Below, in pieces: positions 16,570 to 24,529 of a stretch of 33,393 bases of DNA. Location: assembly GCA_024275515.1 (NCBI GenBank), contig JAJRYZ010000198.1, forward strand, positions 1 to 33,393, written 5' to 3'. Origin of the DNA: Spirochaetota bacterium (lineage in GTDB: Bacteria > Spirochaetota > Spirochaetia > ARS1246). Within the stretch, counting starts at the first letter, position 1, and each line of letters begins with the position of its first letter. A program made the translations under genes and the position numbers. Under the pieces are notes generated by a model. It made no database searches and was not told the origin of the DNA. It was given only the letters and a program-made list of their open reading frames with translations.

Positions 16570-17238
16570 TCAATTGAAATAGGGGTTATGTAGGATCTCT
16601 CGTTCGAGCGTCGTAAACGGTCCATGGCCGGGGCAGACGCGCGTATGTTCCGGAAGAACGAAAATCCTCTCACGAACGCTTCTGATAATCGTTTCCCTAT
16701 CGCCGCCCGGCAAATCGGTGCGCCCGATGTCTTCAAACATGAGCGTGTCTCCCGAGAACACCAATCCTTGACTTTCCGAATAGACGCAGATACTGCCGGG
16801 AGTATGTCCGGGCGTGTGGATCACCAGCAGGTCCGCGTCGAAGATTTTCTCTCCGTGCGCTACCGTCAGGTCGGGTTCCGGGAGGTCGGCGATCGCCTCG
16901 TCCAACCGTTCGTACCCTGAACTCTCTTCGTCGCCGAAAGCGTCCGAGTGGGCCTTGCGGGCGCGACTACCCATAAAGCGCGCATCTTCTGCGTGTATCG
17001 CGATGTGCACCGGAACGTCGTGCTCCTCGTAGTGGAGCTTGACGGAAAGCGCCGCCGACACATGGTCGATATGGCCGTGCGTCAAAACGATCCCGCGCGG
17101 CTTCATGTTGATGAGCGCGAGCTTTTTGATAATCAGTTCGGCGTCCGCGCCCGGGTCGAGCAGCACGCATTCCTTTTTCCATTCGGAGTATATGTACGCG
17201 TTCGTGTTCATCGGACCTACAACAACACGCTCCACCAT
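16570..17238 (-). CDS. Metallo-beta-lactamase-fold hydrolase (glyoxalase II-like)
   Basis: A 222-residue MBL-fold protein. The metal motif is THGHIDHV (HxHxDH), followed by HTPGHTPGS, FSGDTL and PGHGPFT, all in the order of glyoxalase II / YcbL-type hydrolases. The reaction is probably hydrolysis of a thioester such as S-lactoylglutathione or an analogue. Substrate is not determined by sequence. The start at ATG 17238 gives MVERVVVGPMNTNAY, the usual N-terminus; a promoter ends ten bases upstream. It is divergent from the split membrane protein gene. Confidence 0.9.
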   Translation of the reverse strand: MVERVVVGPMNTNAYIYSEWKKECVLLDPGADAELIIKKLALINMKPRGIVLTHGHIDHVSAALSVKLHYEEHDVPVHIAIHAEDARFMGSRARKAHSDAFGDEESSGYERLDEAIADLPEPDLTVAHGEKIFDADLLVIHTPGHTPGSICVYSESQGLVFSGDTLMFEDIGRTDLPGGDRETIIRSVRERIFVLPEHTRVCPGHGPFTTLEREILHNPYFN

Positions 17239-17248
17239 GGTAGATTCG

Positions 17249-17277
17249 AGGGTATGCGATTTACGAGGGTTGCGCAA
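17249..17277 (-). promoter_or_regulatory. Promoter of the MBL-fold hydrolase gene, near-leaderless
   Basis: On the minus strand: TTGCGC (17272-17277), a 17-base spacer and TACCCT (17249-17254). The -10 ends ten bases before ATG 17238, predicting a leader of only a few bases. Confidence 0.5.
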
Positions 17278-17372
17278 CCTTGGGATGCGCCGTGCGTCGA
17301 CTTCACTATCCCGGTCGTCGGCCGACCGCGGCGGGGCGTCCTCCCGCGGCCGGACGTGGTCTCGCTCCTTCC

Positions 17373-17747
17373 ATGATCGCGGGGCTGGTCGTTATTACGG
17401 CTATCGCGGGCGTGTTCTATTTTCTCGTTCCGGGGATCGGTGCCTTTCACGTACGCCGTCGCTGGCGCCGGTTCCGTCGGCAAATCGTGGAGACGTCCGG
17501 ACGCCGCACGTTGCGCTACGGTAACTTCGAGCGGGCGGAAGAAGGATACGTCGGGCATTTTCGCTTTATCGGAGCATTGGAAGCGATTCAAGGGTCGGAC
17601 ACGGTATGGGTGCACGACGGCACCATGTCGGTCAGCGCCGATCTTCGCGGCGTTTCGGTTATGCTTCTTCCGTCGATATCGCAGGAGGATCCGCTCGACC
17701 CGTTGGAACGAAACGAGGACGTTCTTCCCGACGAAATGCCGGTCTAA
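17373..17747 (+). CDS. N-terminal part of a membrane protein split by an in-frame stop
   Basis: A 124-residue product with one N-terminal membrane segment (MIAGLVVITAIAGVFYFLV) and a soluble part containing EAIQGSDTVWVHDG and RGVSVMLLPS. I do not recognise the family. The frame ends at TAA 17745-17747 and continues in the same frame into the next ORF, reading DEMPV-stop-IPWSKVSTL. A single codon change would make a continuous protein of 396 residues. It is either the upstream half of a recently inactivated gene or a real short gene followed by re-initiation. ATG 17373 is chosen because it precedes the membrane segment directly; no good ribosome binding site is seen. Confidence 0.6.
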   Translation: MIAGLVVITAIAGVFYFLVPGIGAFHVRRRWRRFRRQIVETSGRRTLRYGNFERAEEGYVGHFRFIGALEAIQGSDTVWVHDGTMSVSADLRGVSVMLLPSISQEDPLDPLERNEDVLPDEMPV

Positions 17748-17762
17748 ATCCCCTGGAGCAAG

Positions 17763-18563
17763 GTGTCGACGCTTACCGAAGGCACGCGGCTCGTGGTAAG
17801 CGGCGCGCTCTATTCGGAGCGGGGTCACCCCGTTTTCCGATGGGGCAAGGGGGATCCTCTTACGGTCGTTCTTTTCGACGGAGACGAACGCACCATCCTG
17901 CGCCGGTCCATCTGGGCCGGCCGTCAACAGAACGAGTACTGGAACCAGTTTACGCCGATTTCGCTTCTCGGCGGGTCGGTGATGCTGTTCGTGGTCGCCT
18001 ACTATTTGTCGCGACTGCCGATGCTCCGTGTTGCGGCGCTACTCGCTCTCGCCGTCGGTCTCTCGCCGGTTCTCCCGTTCGTTCCGCCCGGAGTTGTTTT
18101 CGTGCTGTTGTATCGAGTTCTGTGGCGGAACGGAAGAATGCGCCGGGCGATGCGGGATCTGCTGATGCTTCCGACGCGGTATTTCGATCGGTCCGCGCTC
18201 GCGTCACGGACACTGCTGCCGGACGGTGAGATCTGCTCGATGGAAACGGCGGCGACGCTGGCCGAGGCGCTCCGGCTGGCGCCGGGCGCGAAGGTCCGCG
18301 CGCCGTCGCCGGCCGACGTGTCGAAGGTGCGCCGATACTCGGTATTCGGACGAGAGACAGACGACGACGGCGTTCGCCGGTTGATTCGGCCGTCCGATCC
18401 GTTCGCAGAACACCTTATTATCCCCGGAGATCCGTGGGAACTGGCGCGAAAGAGCCGCATACGGGCGCGCGTATTCGAATTGACCGCGGTCACGGCGTTC
18501 GCGGTCGGATTTGCCGGGAATCTGATCCTTGTGTTCGTCGCGCTCGTTGCTTGGGTCCGATGA
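17763..18563 (+). CDS. C-terminal part of the split membrane protein
   Basis: A 266-residue product of an unrecognised membrane protein. It begins at GTG 17763, 15 bases after the TAA and in the same frame; GGAG lies four bases before the GTG, so re-initiation is possible. It starts with a beta-rich region (VSTLTEGTRLVVSGALY), then hydrophobic segments near residues 65-83 and 89-121, a cytoplasmic-looking stretch, and a C-terminal membrane segment (about 245-265). The N-terminal beta region seems to continue the domain started before the stop, which favours one ancestral gene. Confidence 0.6.
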   Translation: MSTLTEGTRLVVSGALYSERGHPVFRWGKGDPLTVVLFDGDERTILRRSIWAGRQQNEYWNQFTPISLLGGSVMLFVVAYYLSRLPMLRVAALLALAVGLSPVLPFVPPGVVFVLLYRVLWRNGRMRRAMRDLLMLPTRYFDRSALASRTLLPDGEICSMETAATLAEALRLAPGAKVRAPSPADVSKVRRYSVFGRETDDDGVRRLIRPSDPFAEHLIIPGDPWELARKSRIRARVFELTAVTAFAVGFAGNLILVFVALVAWVR

Positions 18564-18595
18564 TCGCGGCTACCGAACGTGCAACGAGGCCTCGA

Positions 18596-19705
18596 CTATT
18601 TTCTTTTCCTTCGTGCGTGGTTGACCGCGATTTTCCTTCCGCGAAAATCGGTGTCGTTGAGCGCTTCTATGGCCTTCTCGGCGTACGCCTCCGGTACGTC
18701 GATGAACGAGTAGCTTTCGAGTATTTTGACGCCGCCGATCTGTGACTGATCGATTCCGAGCGCGTCGGCAAACAACCGCGACAGATCCCTGGGATAGACT
18801 TTCCTGTTTTTGCCGATGCTCACGAAAAGCGTTTTGGTCCCACCGTCGCCGCCGTCGGATACGACTCCCTGTTTGCCCAGATGCTCTTTGAGCAGATAGG
18901 CAGATACGTACCCGCGCAAGTTGAACGGCACGTGTTTCCGGAAAACTCTCCGATAGTGATTGAGTATGTCGGGGCTTTCGACGCCCTTCAACCGACTGAT
19001 GATTTCGTCGATCGTTTCCTTGATCCGTTCGTTATCGCTCATGTTCTTCTCCTCGTCTGCGGATTCAACGGTGCGCCGATCGGCTGCAGCGACATGTTGG
19101 GGTCGTCTCAGAATCGAATCAAACGCCGAGGAGCCTTTGAGATCGTCGAGAAAAGCGACCGTCTGCTGTTTCCCGCTCATTTTCGAGTAGATGAACAGCA
19201 CGTCCTTATCATATCCGCTTTTGTTGATGTCCCTCGGGACGTCCAACACCGAATAATCGACGCCTTCGAGGGTCAGATTGTTGCGGCGAAGATGGTCGAT
19301 TACCCGTTCGGTCGTCCCGACGAGAATGTCGCCGCGCTTTCGCAGCGATCGCAGCTCTCTATGCGGACCGGCCTCCTTTCCGACGGCGACGAGTGTCGGC
19401 CTGTGCGACAACCGCGACGCGAAACGCTTGTATTGTCGTTGGATTTTCGCTACCTGTTCCGCGGAATCCGTTAGGATCAACGCCTTCGTACCGGCCTCGG
19501 TACGGCCGTCCAGCGAAATGAGAAGTGGGATGAGCATGGCGCCGGTCTTCCCCTCGCCGCTGCGCGCTTCGATGAGCAGATCCTTGCCCTGATCAAAGAG
19601 CGGAACGACGGCGGATTGAAGTGCAGTTGGTCTCTTATATCCGGCGTGTCGGACGATACGGTCGACCGTTTCCGCCGCATCGCCCCGGTTCGTTTTTGGC
19701 GACAC
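18596..19705 (-). CDS. Degenerate DEAD-box ATPase domain fused to a DbpA-type RNA-binding domain
   Basis: A 369-residue protein. The Q-motif region (GYKRPTALQ) and a P-loop SGEGKT (ending near residue 54) belong to the first RecA domain of DEAD-box helicases. Motif II is VLDVPRD instead of VLDEAD, motif Ib is GTTER, and motif III is degenerate (YSKMSG). The second RecA domain, with its arginine finger, is missing. A helical linker (HYRRVFRKHVPFNLRGYVSAYL) leads to a DbpA-like RRM (TLFVSIGKNRKVYPRDL...GGVKILESYSFIDVP). It probably binds RNA without helicase activity. GTG 19705 is preferred because AGGA lies seven bases upstream and the likely promoter covers the earlier ATG 19744. Confidence 0.8.
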   Translation of the reverse strand: MSPKTNRGDAAETVDRIVRHAGYKRPTALQSAVVPLFDQGKDLLIEARSGEGKTGAMLIPLLISLDGRTEAGTKALILTDSAEQVAKIQRQYKRFASRLSHRPTLVAVGKEAGPHRELRSLRKRGDILVGTTERVIDHLRRNNLTLEGVDYSVLDVPRDINKSGYDKDVLFIYSKMSGKQQTVAFLDDLKGSSAFDSILRRPQHVAAADRRTVESADEEKNMSDNERIKETIDEIISRLKGVESPDILNHYRRVFRKHVPFNLRGYVSAYLLKEHLGKQGVVSDGGDGGTKTLFVSIGKNRKVYPRDLSRLFADALGIDQSQIGGVKILESYSFIDVPEAYAEKAIEALNDTDFRGRKIAVNHARRKRK

Positions 19706-19739
19706 CGTGGAGTCCTGATGATTGTTTCTGCTGCGATTC

Positions 19740-19769
19740 ACCATAGTCGTAAGCTCCGCGCTTTGTCAA
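19740..19769 (-). promoter_or_regulatory. Promoter of the degenerate DEAD-box gene
   Basis: On the minus strand: TTGACA (19764-19769), an 18-base spacer and TATGGT (19740-19745). The -10 covers ATG 19744, so that ATG would not be in the RNA; AGGA (19713-19716) and GTG 19705 lie downstream of the predicted start. Confidence 0.55.
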
Positions 19770-19791
19770 GAAACGCCTTGAGCGCTATCTT
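19763..19791 (+). promoter_or_regulatory. Leaderless-type promoter of the OmpA-family gene
   Basis: TTGTCA (19763-19768), a 17-base spacer and TATCTT (19786-19791). The -10 ends seven bases before ATG 19799. Its -35 lies back to back on the -35 of the opposite promoter (shared TTGTCAA). Confidence 0.65.
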
Positions 19792-19798
19792 GGAAACC

Positions 19799-21013
19799 AT
19801 GAAACGGAAACGACCGTCTATCCGCGCCGCCTTTGCGTTGCTTATCGTCGCCGTAGCGGCGCCGCATCTTGCGGCGGAGCGATTCCGGTTCCGATACGAG
19901 ACCGGGGCGCGGTACCGGATCGTGTCGCGGGTCGACGAAAAGGTCTACATCAACGATGAGTTTTCGCACCGGGCCGACATTCTCAACCGGATTGCGGTAT
20001 CGGTCGTCGAGGCGCGGGACGGAACCGGTACGCTCGAGGTGGTGTTTCAGACGTCCGAGCGGGCTTTTGGTCGAACCGACGTATACGAGTGGAGCGAGGA
20101 ATACGAATCCCGCTATGTTCGCGATGCGTGGGGAGTCTATGAGATCGGCGAGGAGTATTTCATGCCCGTCGTCAGAAACGTTCCTCGGTTCCCGGACCGC
20201 GACATCGCCCCCGGGGAAAGTTGGACCGCCCCCGGGGAGGAAGTGCACGATTTTCGCGCCAATTTCGGAGTATCAAATGCGTACCGATTTCCGATCGAGG
20301 TAAGCTACACCTATCTGGGTCGAGACCGACTCGACGGAACGATGTACGACAAAATATCGATCCGCTACACCGTATTCCACAAAGCCGCTCCACAACCGGG
20401 CGTCTCGCTCTACCCGGTTCGGATCTTCGGCTACTCCGATCAGATACTCTATTGGGATAACCTCGCCGGGAGACCGTACCACTATAGCGAAGAGTTCGAC
20501 TTCTTTTTCACGCTGTCCAGCGGCGACACGGTCGAGTACATCGGAACCGCCGAGGCGACCGTGATCGAGTCGACCGGAATGGCCAAGGCCGACCTCGCCG
20601 ACGAAATACGCGAAGAGCTCGACCGATCGGCGGTCGAAGACACCGAGGTCAGCGTGAGCGATGAAGGCGTGGTTCTGAGTCTTCAGAATATACAGTTTCT
20701 TCCCGATTCGAGCATTCTGCAGGACTCCGAAAAGGACAAGCTCCAGATCGTCGCCGAAATCCTCAAACGCTATCCTGAACGAGACATTCTCATCGTCGGC
20801 CATACCGCTCTCGCGGGAACCGCGGCGGGCCGCCAATACCTCTCCGAAAAACGCGCGCGCGCGGTGGGCAACTACCTGCTTGAACTGCGAGCTCGTCGCG
20901 AAGAGCAGATCGTGACGCGGGGAATGGGGGCGCGCGAACCGATCGCGGACAATTCAACCGAGGAGGGAAGGCGGAAAAACCGCCGCGTCGAGATTACCAT
21001 CCTCGAGAACTGA
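19799..21013 (+). CDS. OmpA-family cell-wall-binding protein
   Basis: A 404-residue exported protein. A signal peptide (about residues 1-24) opens MKRKRPSIRAAFALLIVAVAA. An unrecognised beta-rich N-terminal domain (about 25-270) with many aromatic and acidic residues follows, then a C-terminal OmpA-like domain starting near FLPDSS and containing VGHTAL, SEKRARAV and NRRVEITI, the peptidoglycan-binding part. It is probably an outer-membrane or periplasmic protein tied to the wall. No Shine-Dalgarno sequence is seen. It is divergent from the degenerate DEAD-box gene. Confidence 0.85.
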   Translation: MKRKRPSIRAAFALLIVAVAAPHLAAERFRFRYETGARYRIVSRVDEKVYINDEFSHRADILNRIAVSVVEARDGTGTLEVVFQTSERAFGRTDVYEWSEEYESRYVRDAWGVYEIGEEYFMPVVRNVPRFPDRDIAPGESWTAPGEEVHDFRANFGVSNAYRFPIEVSYTYLGRDRLDGTMYDKISIRYTVFHKAAPQPGVSLYPVRIFGYSDQILYWDNLAGRPYHYSEEFDFFFTLSSGDTVEYIGTAEATVIESTGMAKADLADEIREELDRSAVEDTEVSVSDEGVVLSLQNIQFLPDSSILQDSEKDKLQIVAEILKRYPERDILIVGHTALAGTAAGRQYLSEKRARAVGNYLLELRARREEQIVTRGMGAREPIADNSTEEGRRKNRRVEITILEN

Positions 21014-21487
21014 TCGCTCGAGAATCGACCGCCGCGATCGTTATCACCGTAGCGACTCCGCTCGTCCATCGCCGTCGCTATTGCACGTTCGGGTCGAGTC
21101 GGTCCATCGACGCGCCGCGGTAGACGACCGCGAAACCGATCGTCGCAGTTTGACCGAGATAGAAATCGATCTTTTCCGGGCGCCTGCGCCCTTTCGCCTG
21201 CGAGATCGGCGTCGTGCTCGCCGGTGAGAATCCGAAGGCGAATACGACGAGGAAAAAGATGATCGAAAATGACATCGAGGGAGCGGAAACAGCGACTTTT
21301 CCGAGCTTCCCTAAAAAGAAGGCATCGACTAAGTTATAGAGTGTCTGAAGCAGATTTCCGACCATGATCGGAAACGCCGGCACGATGAGCTTGCGGAACA
21401 GGGCGGTGCGAGGCTTGTGCATGACCACACACCTTAGACCCGGCGGTCTGTTTCCGACGCGGTAAATCATCAAACGAGGTAGTGAAA
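21014..21487. other. Gap of about 470 bases without an intact gene
   Basis: Apart from the MATE remnant (21078-21422) I see no RNA gene, repeat array or clear terminator here. A CTCGAG pair flanks the OmpA-family stop codon but does not form a convincing terminator. Confidence 0.5.
21078..21422 (-). pseudogene. Remnant of a MATE-family efflux transporter
   Basis: A 114-residue open frame corresponding to roughly the first quarter of a MATE transporter (normally about 450 residues). LFRKLIVPAFPIMVGNLLQTLYN, then VDAFFLGKLGKVAVSAPSMS and a PISQAKGRRRPEKIDFYLGQ segment are typical of helices 1-3 and their loops. Similarity ends near the C-terminus and the frame closes with an unrelated tail; none of the expected later helices appears in any frame. 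The start is taken at ATG 21422 (MHKPRTALFRKL). It is the only coding relic in the 470-base gap between the OmpA-family gene and the lipoprotein gene. Confidence 0.75.
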
Positions 21488-22168
21488 GTGAAACACGCAC
21501 ACATACGCGGCCGGTTCCCGGTTCCCATGCTTCGGGCGGCCTTTTTAGTTGCCGTGGCTCTGCTGTTCGCGTCGTGTCTCGGTCTTGAAGTCGAGACGCG
21601 GTTTAATGCCGACGGCTCCGGGACGATGCGGATGACGATGAGGGTCTCAAAAGCGGTTCTGGAGATGGGCGAAGACGGCGGAGATTCCGGGTTCGACATC
21701 CCGCTTTCGCGCGAAGACATCCTGTCCGAGTTCGAGGGCGCTGAGGGAATCGAACTGATCGAGGTTACCGAGGAGGAAACCGACGAAGATCTCATCCTCA
21801 CGTCGGTTATCGAGTTCGAATCCTTCGACGCGTTGCTGGAGGCCGAGAACTCGCCGGTCGAGACGGCTTCGCTGCGAAAAAAGAACGGACGAACGGTGTT
21901 TTCAATGGCCGTTGGGGAAGCCGGGAAAGCCGCCGCCTCCTCCGAGGAATCTCCGCTCGAAGGGCAGGAGATGGACGACGCGGTAATCGCGATGATACAG
22001 GCCTTTCTCGAAGGCTATTATTTGGAGTACCGCGTCACCGCGCCCAAGAAGGTGACGCGCTACTCCCACGGCGAGCTTAGCGAGAACGGGCGAACCGTTT
22101 CGTTGCGCGTCCCGATGGCCGACTACTTTGTCCTCGATGAGCCGTACGTCTTCGAGGTCGAGTGGTAA
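21488..22168 (+). CDS. Lipoprotein of unknown function
   Basis: A 226-residue lipoprotein with a hydrophobic signal ending at lipobox FASC. The mature part is acidic (many Glu/Asp), with VETRFNADGSGTMRMTMRVS near its start, a pattern of small beta-sandwich envelope lipoproteins. No family is recognised. The start is taken as GTG 21488, eight bases after GAGG (21476-21479); GTG 21482 and ATG 21527 (which would begin right at the signal) are alternatives. The HPr gene begins inside its final codons, so the two are translated together. Confidence 0.75.
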   Translation: MKHAHIRGRFPVPMLRAAFLVAVALLFASCLGLEVETRFNADGSGTMRMTMRVSKAVLEMGEDGGDSGFDIPLSREDILSEFEGAEGIELIEVTEEETDEDLILTSVIEFESFDALLEAENSPVETASLRKKNGRTVFSMAVGEAGKAAASSEESPLEGQEMDDAVIAMIQAFLEGYYLEYRVTAPKKVTRYSHGELSENGRTVSLRVPMADYFVLDEPYVFEVEW

Positions 22169-22437
22169 GCGGCAAAGCGACAGTTCGGAACAACGCCGGA
22201 ATCCATGTGAGACCGTCGGGAATCATTTTCGCCTCCGTGCGAGACTACCGCGGTGTCGTCAGAATCAAAAGCGGCGGGCGCGGGACCGATTTGTCGAGTG
22301 TGATGGGTCTTATCGCGATGGGTCTTGAGAAGGGAAGCGAAGTTCTGATCGAGGTAGACGGACCCGACGAGCGGCGAAAGCTGGAGGAGCTGAAAGCGTT
22401 GTTCGAACGGCGCTACGATTTCGGACCGGCACGATAG
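22162..22437 (+). CDS. ptsH: PTS phosphocarrier protein HPr
   Basis: A 91-residue HPr. The phosphorylatable His is H15 in NNAGIHVRPSG, and the regulatory serine equivalent S46 (DLSSVMG) is present, which suggests control by HPr kinase as in Gram-positive bacteria and spirochaetes. It starts at GTG 22162, seven bases inside the preceding gene, with GAGG (22154-22157) upstream. There are no other PTS genes in the window, so it may act mainly as a regulator. The product's last codons precede a hairpin. Confidence 0.93.
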   Translation: MVSGKATVRNNAGIHVRPSGIIFASVRDYRGVVRIKSGGRGTDLSSVMGLIAMGLEKGSEVLIEVDGPDERRKLEELKALFERRYDFGPAR

Positions 22438-22457
22438 CCGGTGATCGGTCATTTTTT
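22425..22457 (+). terminator. Candidate terminator after ptsH
   Basis: ACCGGC (22425-22430) and GCCGGT (22437-22442) form a 6-bp stem, or alternatively GACCG (22424-22428) pairs with CGGTC (22446-22450). A six-T run (22452-22457) follows directly after the second option. The stems compete, so strength is uncertain. Confidence 0.4.
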
Positions 22458-22465
22458 GGGCCCGG

Positions 22466-22494
22466 TTGATAAGGAGGGTGACATCTATTACCAT
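22466..22494 (+). promoter_or_regulatory. Promoter of the fabG-fabF unit
   Basis: TTGATA (22466-22471), a 17-base spacer and TACCAT (22489-22494). The leader would be about 22 bases and carries GGGAGGA (22511-22517) before ATG 22524. Confidence 0.6.
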
Positions 22495-22523
22495 ACGGAA
22501 CCTATTGGGTGGGAGGACTTAAG

Positions 22524-23267
22524 ATGCTGCTCGAAGGACAAACGGCGATCATAACCGGCGGTGCGCGCGGAATCGGGAAGGAGATCGTTGTCGCGTTCCT
22601 CAGCGAAGGCGCTTCGGTATACTTCATGGATCTTCAGCCGAGTGAACACCTCGCCGAATACGAGCGGCTTGCCGCGGACCACGGAGCGACCGTTGTCTAC
22701 AAGGAGTGCAACGTCGCCGACGAGGCGCAGGTCGATTCGGTAAGCAAGGAAATCCTCGACGAAAGCGGGGGAGTCGATATCCTCGTTAACAACGCAGGTA
22801 TTACTCGCGACGGTCTGATCTTCCGGATGCCTCTCAAGAACTGGATGGACGTCATCAACGTCAACCTCACCAGCGCTTTCCTTATGTCGAAAGCAATCGC
22901 GCGGGCGATGATATCGCGTCGACGCGGTTCGATCATCAACGTCTCCTCGATCGTCGGGGTGCACGGGAACGCGGGGCAGGTGAACTACTCCTCGTCGAAG
23001 GCCGGATTGATCGGGCTTACCAAGAGTCTCGCGCAGGAAGTGGCGGGCAGAAACGTCAGAGTTAACGCCGTCGCGCCGGGATTCATCCGGACGGCGATGA
23101 CCGACAAACTCACCGACGCGCAGAAAGAGGCGCTCGGGAAGCAGATTCCGATGGTGCGTCTCGGTGACCCGGAAGAAGTGGCGAAGGTTATTCTGTTTCT
23201 CGCGTCGGATCTCGCTTCGTACGTCACCGGTCAGGTCATTCTGATCGACGGCGGGATGGGGATGTAG
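22524..23267 (+). CDS. fabG: 3-oxoacyl-[acyl-carrier-protein] reductase
   Basis: A 247-residue short-chain dehydrogenase. It has TGGARGIG (cofactor-binding, from T11), NNAG, catalytic S142 (NVSS), Y155 and K159 (NYSSSK), and the typical C-terminal GGMGM. It reduces 3-oxoacyl-ACP with NADPH in fatty acid synthesis. ATG 22524 follows GGGAGGA six bases upstream. fabF begins ten bases later, which strengthens the assignment over other SDR enzymes. Confidence 0.93.
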   Translation: MLLEGQTAIITGGARGIGKEIVVAFLSEGASVYFMDLQPSEHLAEYERLAADHGATVVYKECNVADEAQVDSVSKEILDESGGVDILVNNAGITRDGLIFRMPLKNWMDVINVNLTSAFLMSKAIARAMISRRRGSIINVSSIVGVHGNAGQVNYSSSKAGLIGLTKSLAQEVAGRNVRVNAVAPGFIRTAMTDKLTDAQKEALGKQIPMVRLGDPEEVAKVILFLASDLASYVTGQVILIDGGMGM

Positions 23268-23277
23268 GGAGGCATTG

Positions 23278-24519
23278 ATGAGCAGGCGGGTAGTCGTCAC
23301 CGGGCTCGGGGTCGTCAGTCCCATAGGCAACAACGTTTCCGAGTTTTGGGACTCCATACGAAACAGTCGAAGCGGCATCGGTCCAAACACGAAGTTCGAC
23401 GTATCGGAGTATCCGTCGAAGATCGCCGGAGAGGTCAAGGATTTCGATCCTACCGACTTCGTGGAGAAAAAAGAGGCGAGAAAGATGGACGACTTTACCC
23501 TCTTCGCGCTCAAAGCCGCTCACGAAGCGATGGCCGACGCGGGGCTGAAATCCGACGACGTCGATTCCGAACGGTTCGGGGTCATCATCGGAAACGGGAT
23601 CGGAGGAATCGGAACGCTCGAAGACTCCTACGACAGATTGTTCAAGAGCGGTCCGCGGCGGATACCGGTGTTTACCATACCAAAGCTCATCAGCAATATC
23701 GGCCCCGGGCATGTCGCGATTCAATTCAACGCCCAGGGGCCGTGCTACGCGGTCGTCACCGCGTGCTCATCGGGAACCGACGCGATAGGCGACGCGGCCA
23801 GGTGGATCAAGGACGGACATTCCGACGTGGTCATCACCGGCGGAACCGAAGCGGCGATCACGAAAATCGGCGTCGGCGGGTTTTGCGTGTTGCAGGCGGT
23901 CAGCACCAAGTACAACGATACTCCGGAAGTCGCCAGTCGTCCGTTCGACAAGGATCGTGACGGGTTCGTGCTCTCCGAAGGCGCCGGCATCGTTATTCTC
24001 GAAGAGTATGAACACGCCAAACGCAGAGGCGCGCACGTCTATTGCGAGTACGGCGGTTCCGGTATGACCTGCGACGCCAACCATGTTACCGCGCCGGACC
24101 CTGAAGGTCGCGGCGCCATCCGCGCGATGAAGATGGCTCTGACCATGGCGGGGCTGCTGCCCGAGGACGTCGATTACATCAACGCGCACGGCACCTCGAC
24201 CCCCATGAACGACCCGATCGAAACTAAAGCGATCAAAGCGGTATTCGGTGAACATGCCTACAGGCTCAAAGTCTCGTCGACGAAGAGCATGCACGGTCAC
24301 TGCGTGGCGGGCGGGGGAGGAATCGAAGCCGTCGCTTCCATTCTGGCCATGCGGGACGGTTTCTTTCCCCCCACGATCAATCTTGACCAACCCGATCCTC
24401 AATGTGATTTGGATTATGTTCCAAACAAGGGAGTAAACGGGAAGATCGACGTGGTCATGTCCAACTCGCTGGGTTTCGGCGGCCACAACGGTATCGTCGT
24501 GTTCAAGCGTGTAGAATAG
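23278..24519 (+). CDS. fabF: 3-oxoacyl-[acyl-carrier-protein] synthase II
   Basis: A 413-residue condensing enzyme, the usual FabF length. The Cys-His-His triad is C163 (ACSSGTD), H304 (HGTSTPMND) and H341 (KSMHGH), with K336 before the last His. It extends acyl chains with malonyl-ACP. ATG 23278 is five bases after GGGAGG. No acpP gene is in the pair. A lipoprotein gene with its own Shine-Dalgarno follows directly at 24530, overlapping the stop codon region. Confidence 0.96.
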   Translation: MSRRVVVTGLGVVSPIGNNVSEFWDSIRNSRSGIGPNTKFDVSEYPSKIAGEVKDFDPTDFVEKKEARKMDDFTLFALKAAHEAMADAGLKSDDVDSERFGVIIGNGIGGIGTLEDSYDRLFKSGPRRIPVFTIPKLISNIGPGHVAIQFNAQGPCYAVVTACSSGTDAIGDAARWIKDGHSDVVITGGTEAAITKIGVGGFCVLQAVSTKYNDTPEVASRPFDKDRDGFVLSEGAGIVILEEYEHAKRRGAHVYCEYGGSGMTCDANHVTAPDPEGRGAIRAMKMALTMAGLLPEDVDYINAHGTSTPMNDPIETKAIKAVFGEHAYRLKVSSTKSMHGHCVAGGGGIEAVASILAMRDGFFPPTINLDQPDPQCDLDYVPNKGVNGKIDVVMSNSLGFGGHNGIVVFKRVE

Positions 24520-24529
24520 GAGGGTGTTA

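Noticed and set aside
18575-18610. CGAGGCCTCG palindrome followed by a T-rich run, a possible terminator
   Set aside because: The stem would have only four pairs and a two-base loop, and the T-rich part is the coding end of the DEAD-box-type gene.
22478-22522. 14-codon GTG frame before fabG, a possible leader peptide
   Set aside because: AAGGAGG touches the GTG with no spacing, and the RNA start predicted from the promoter lies downstream of it.
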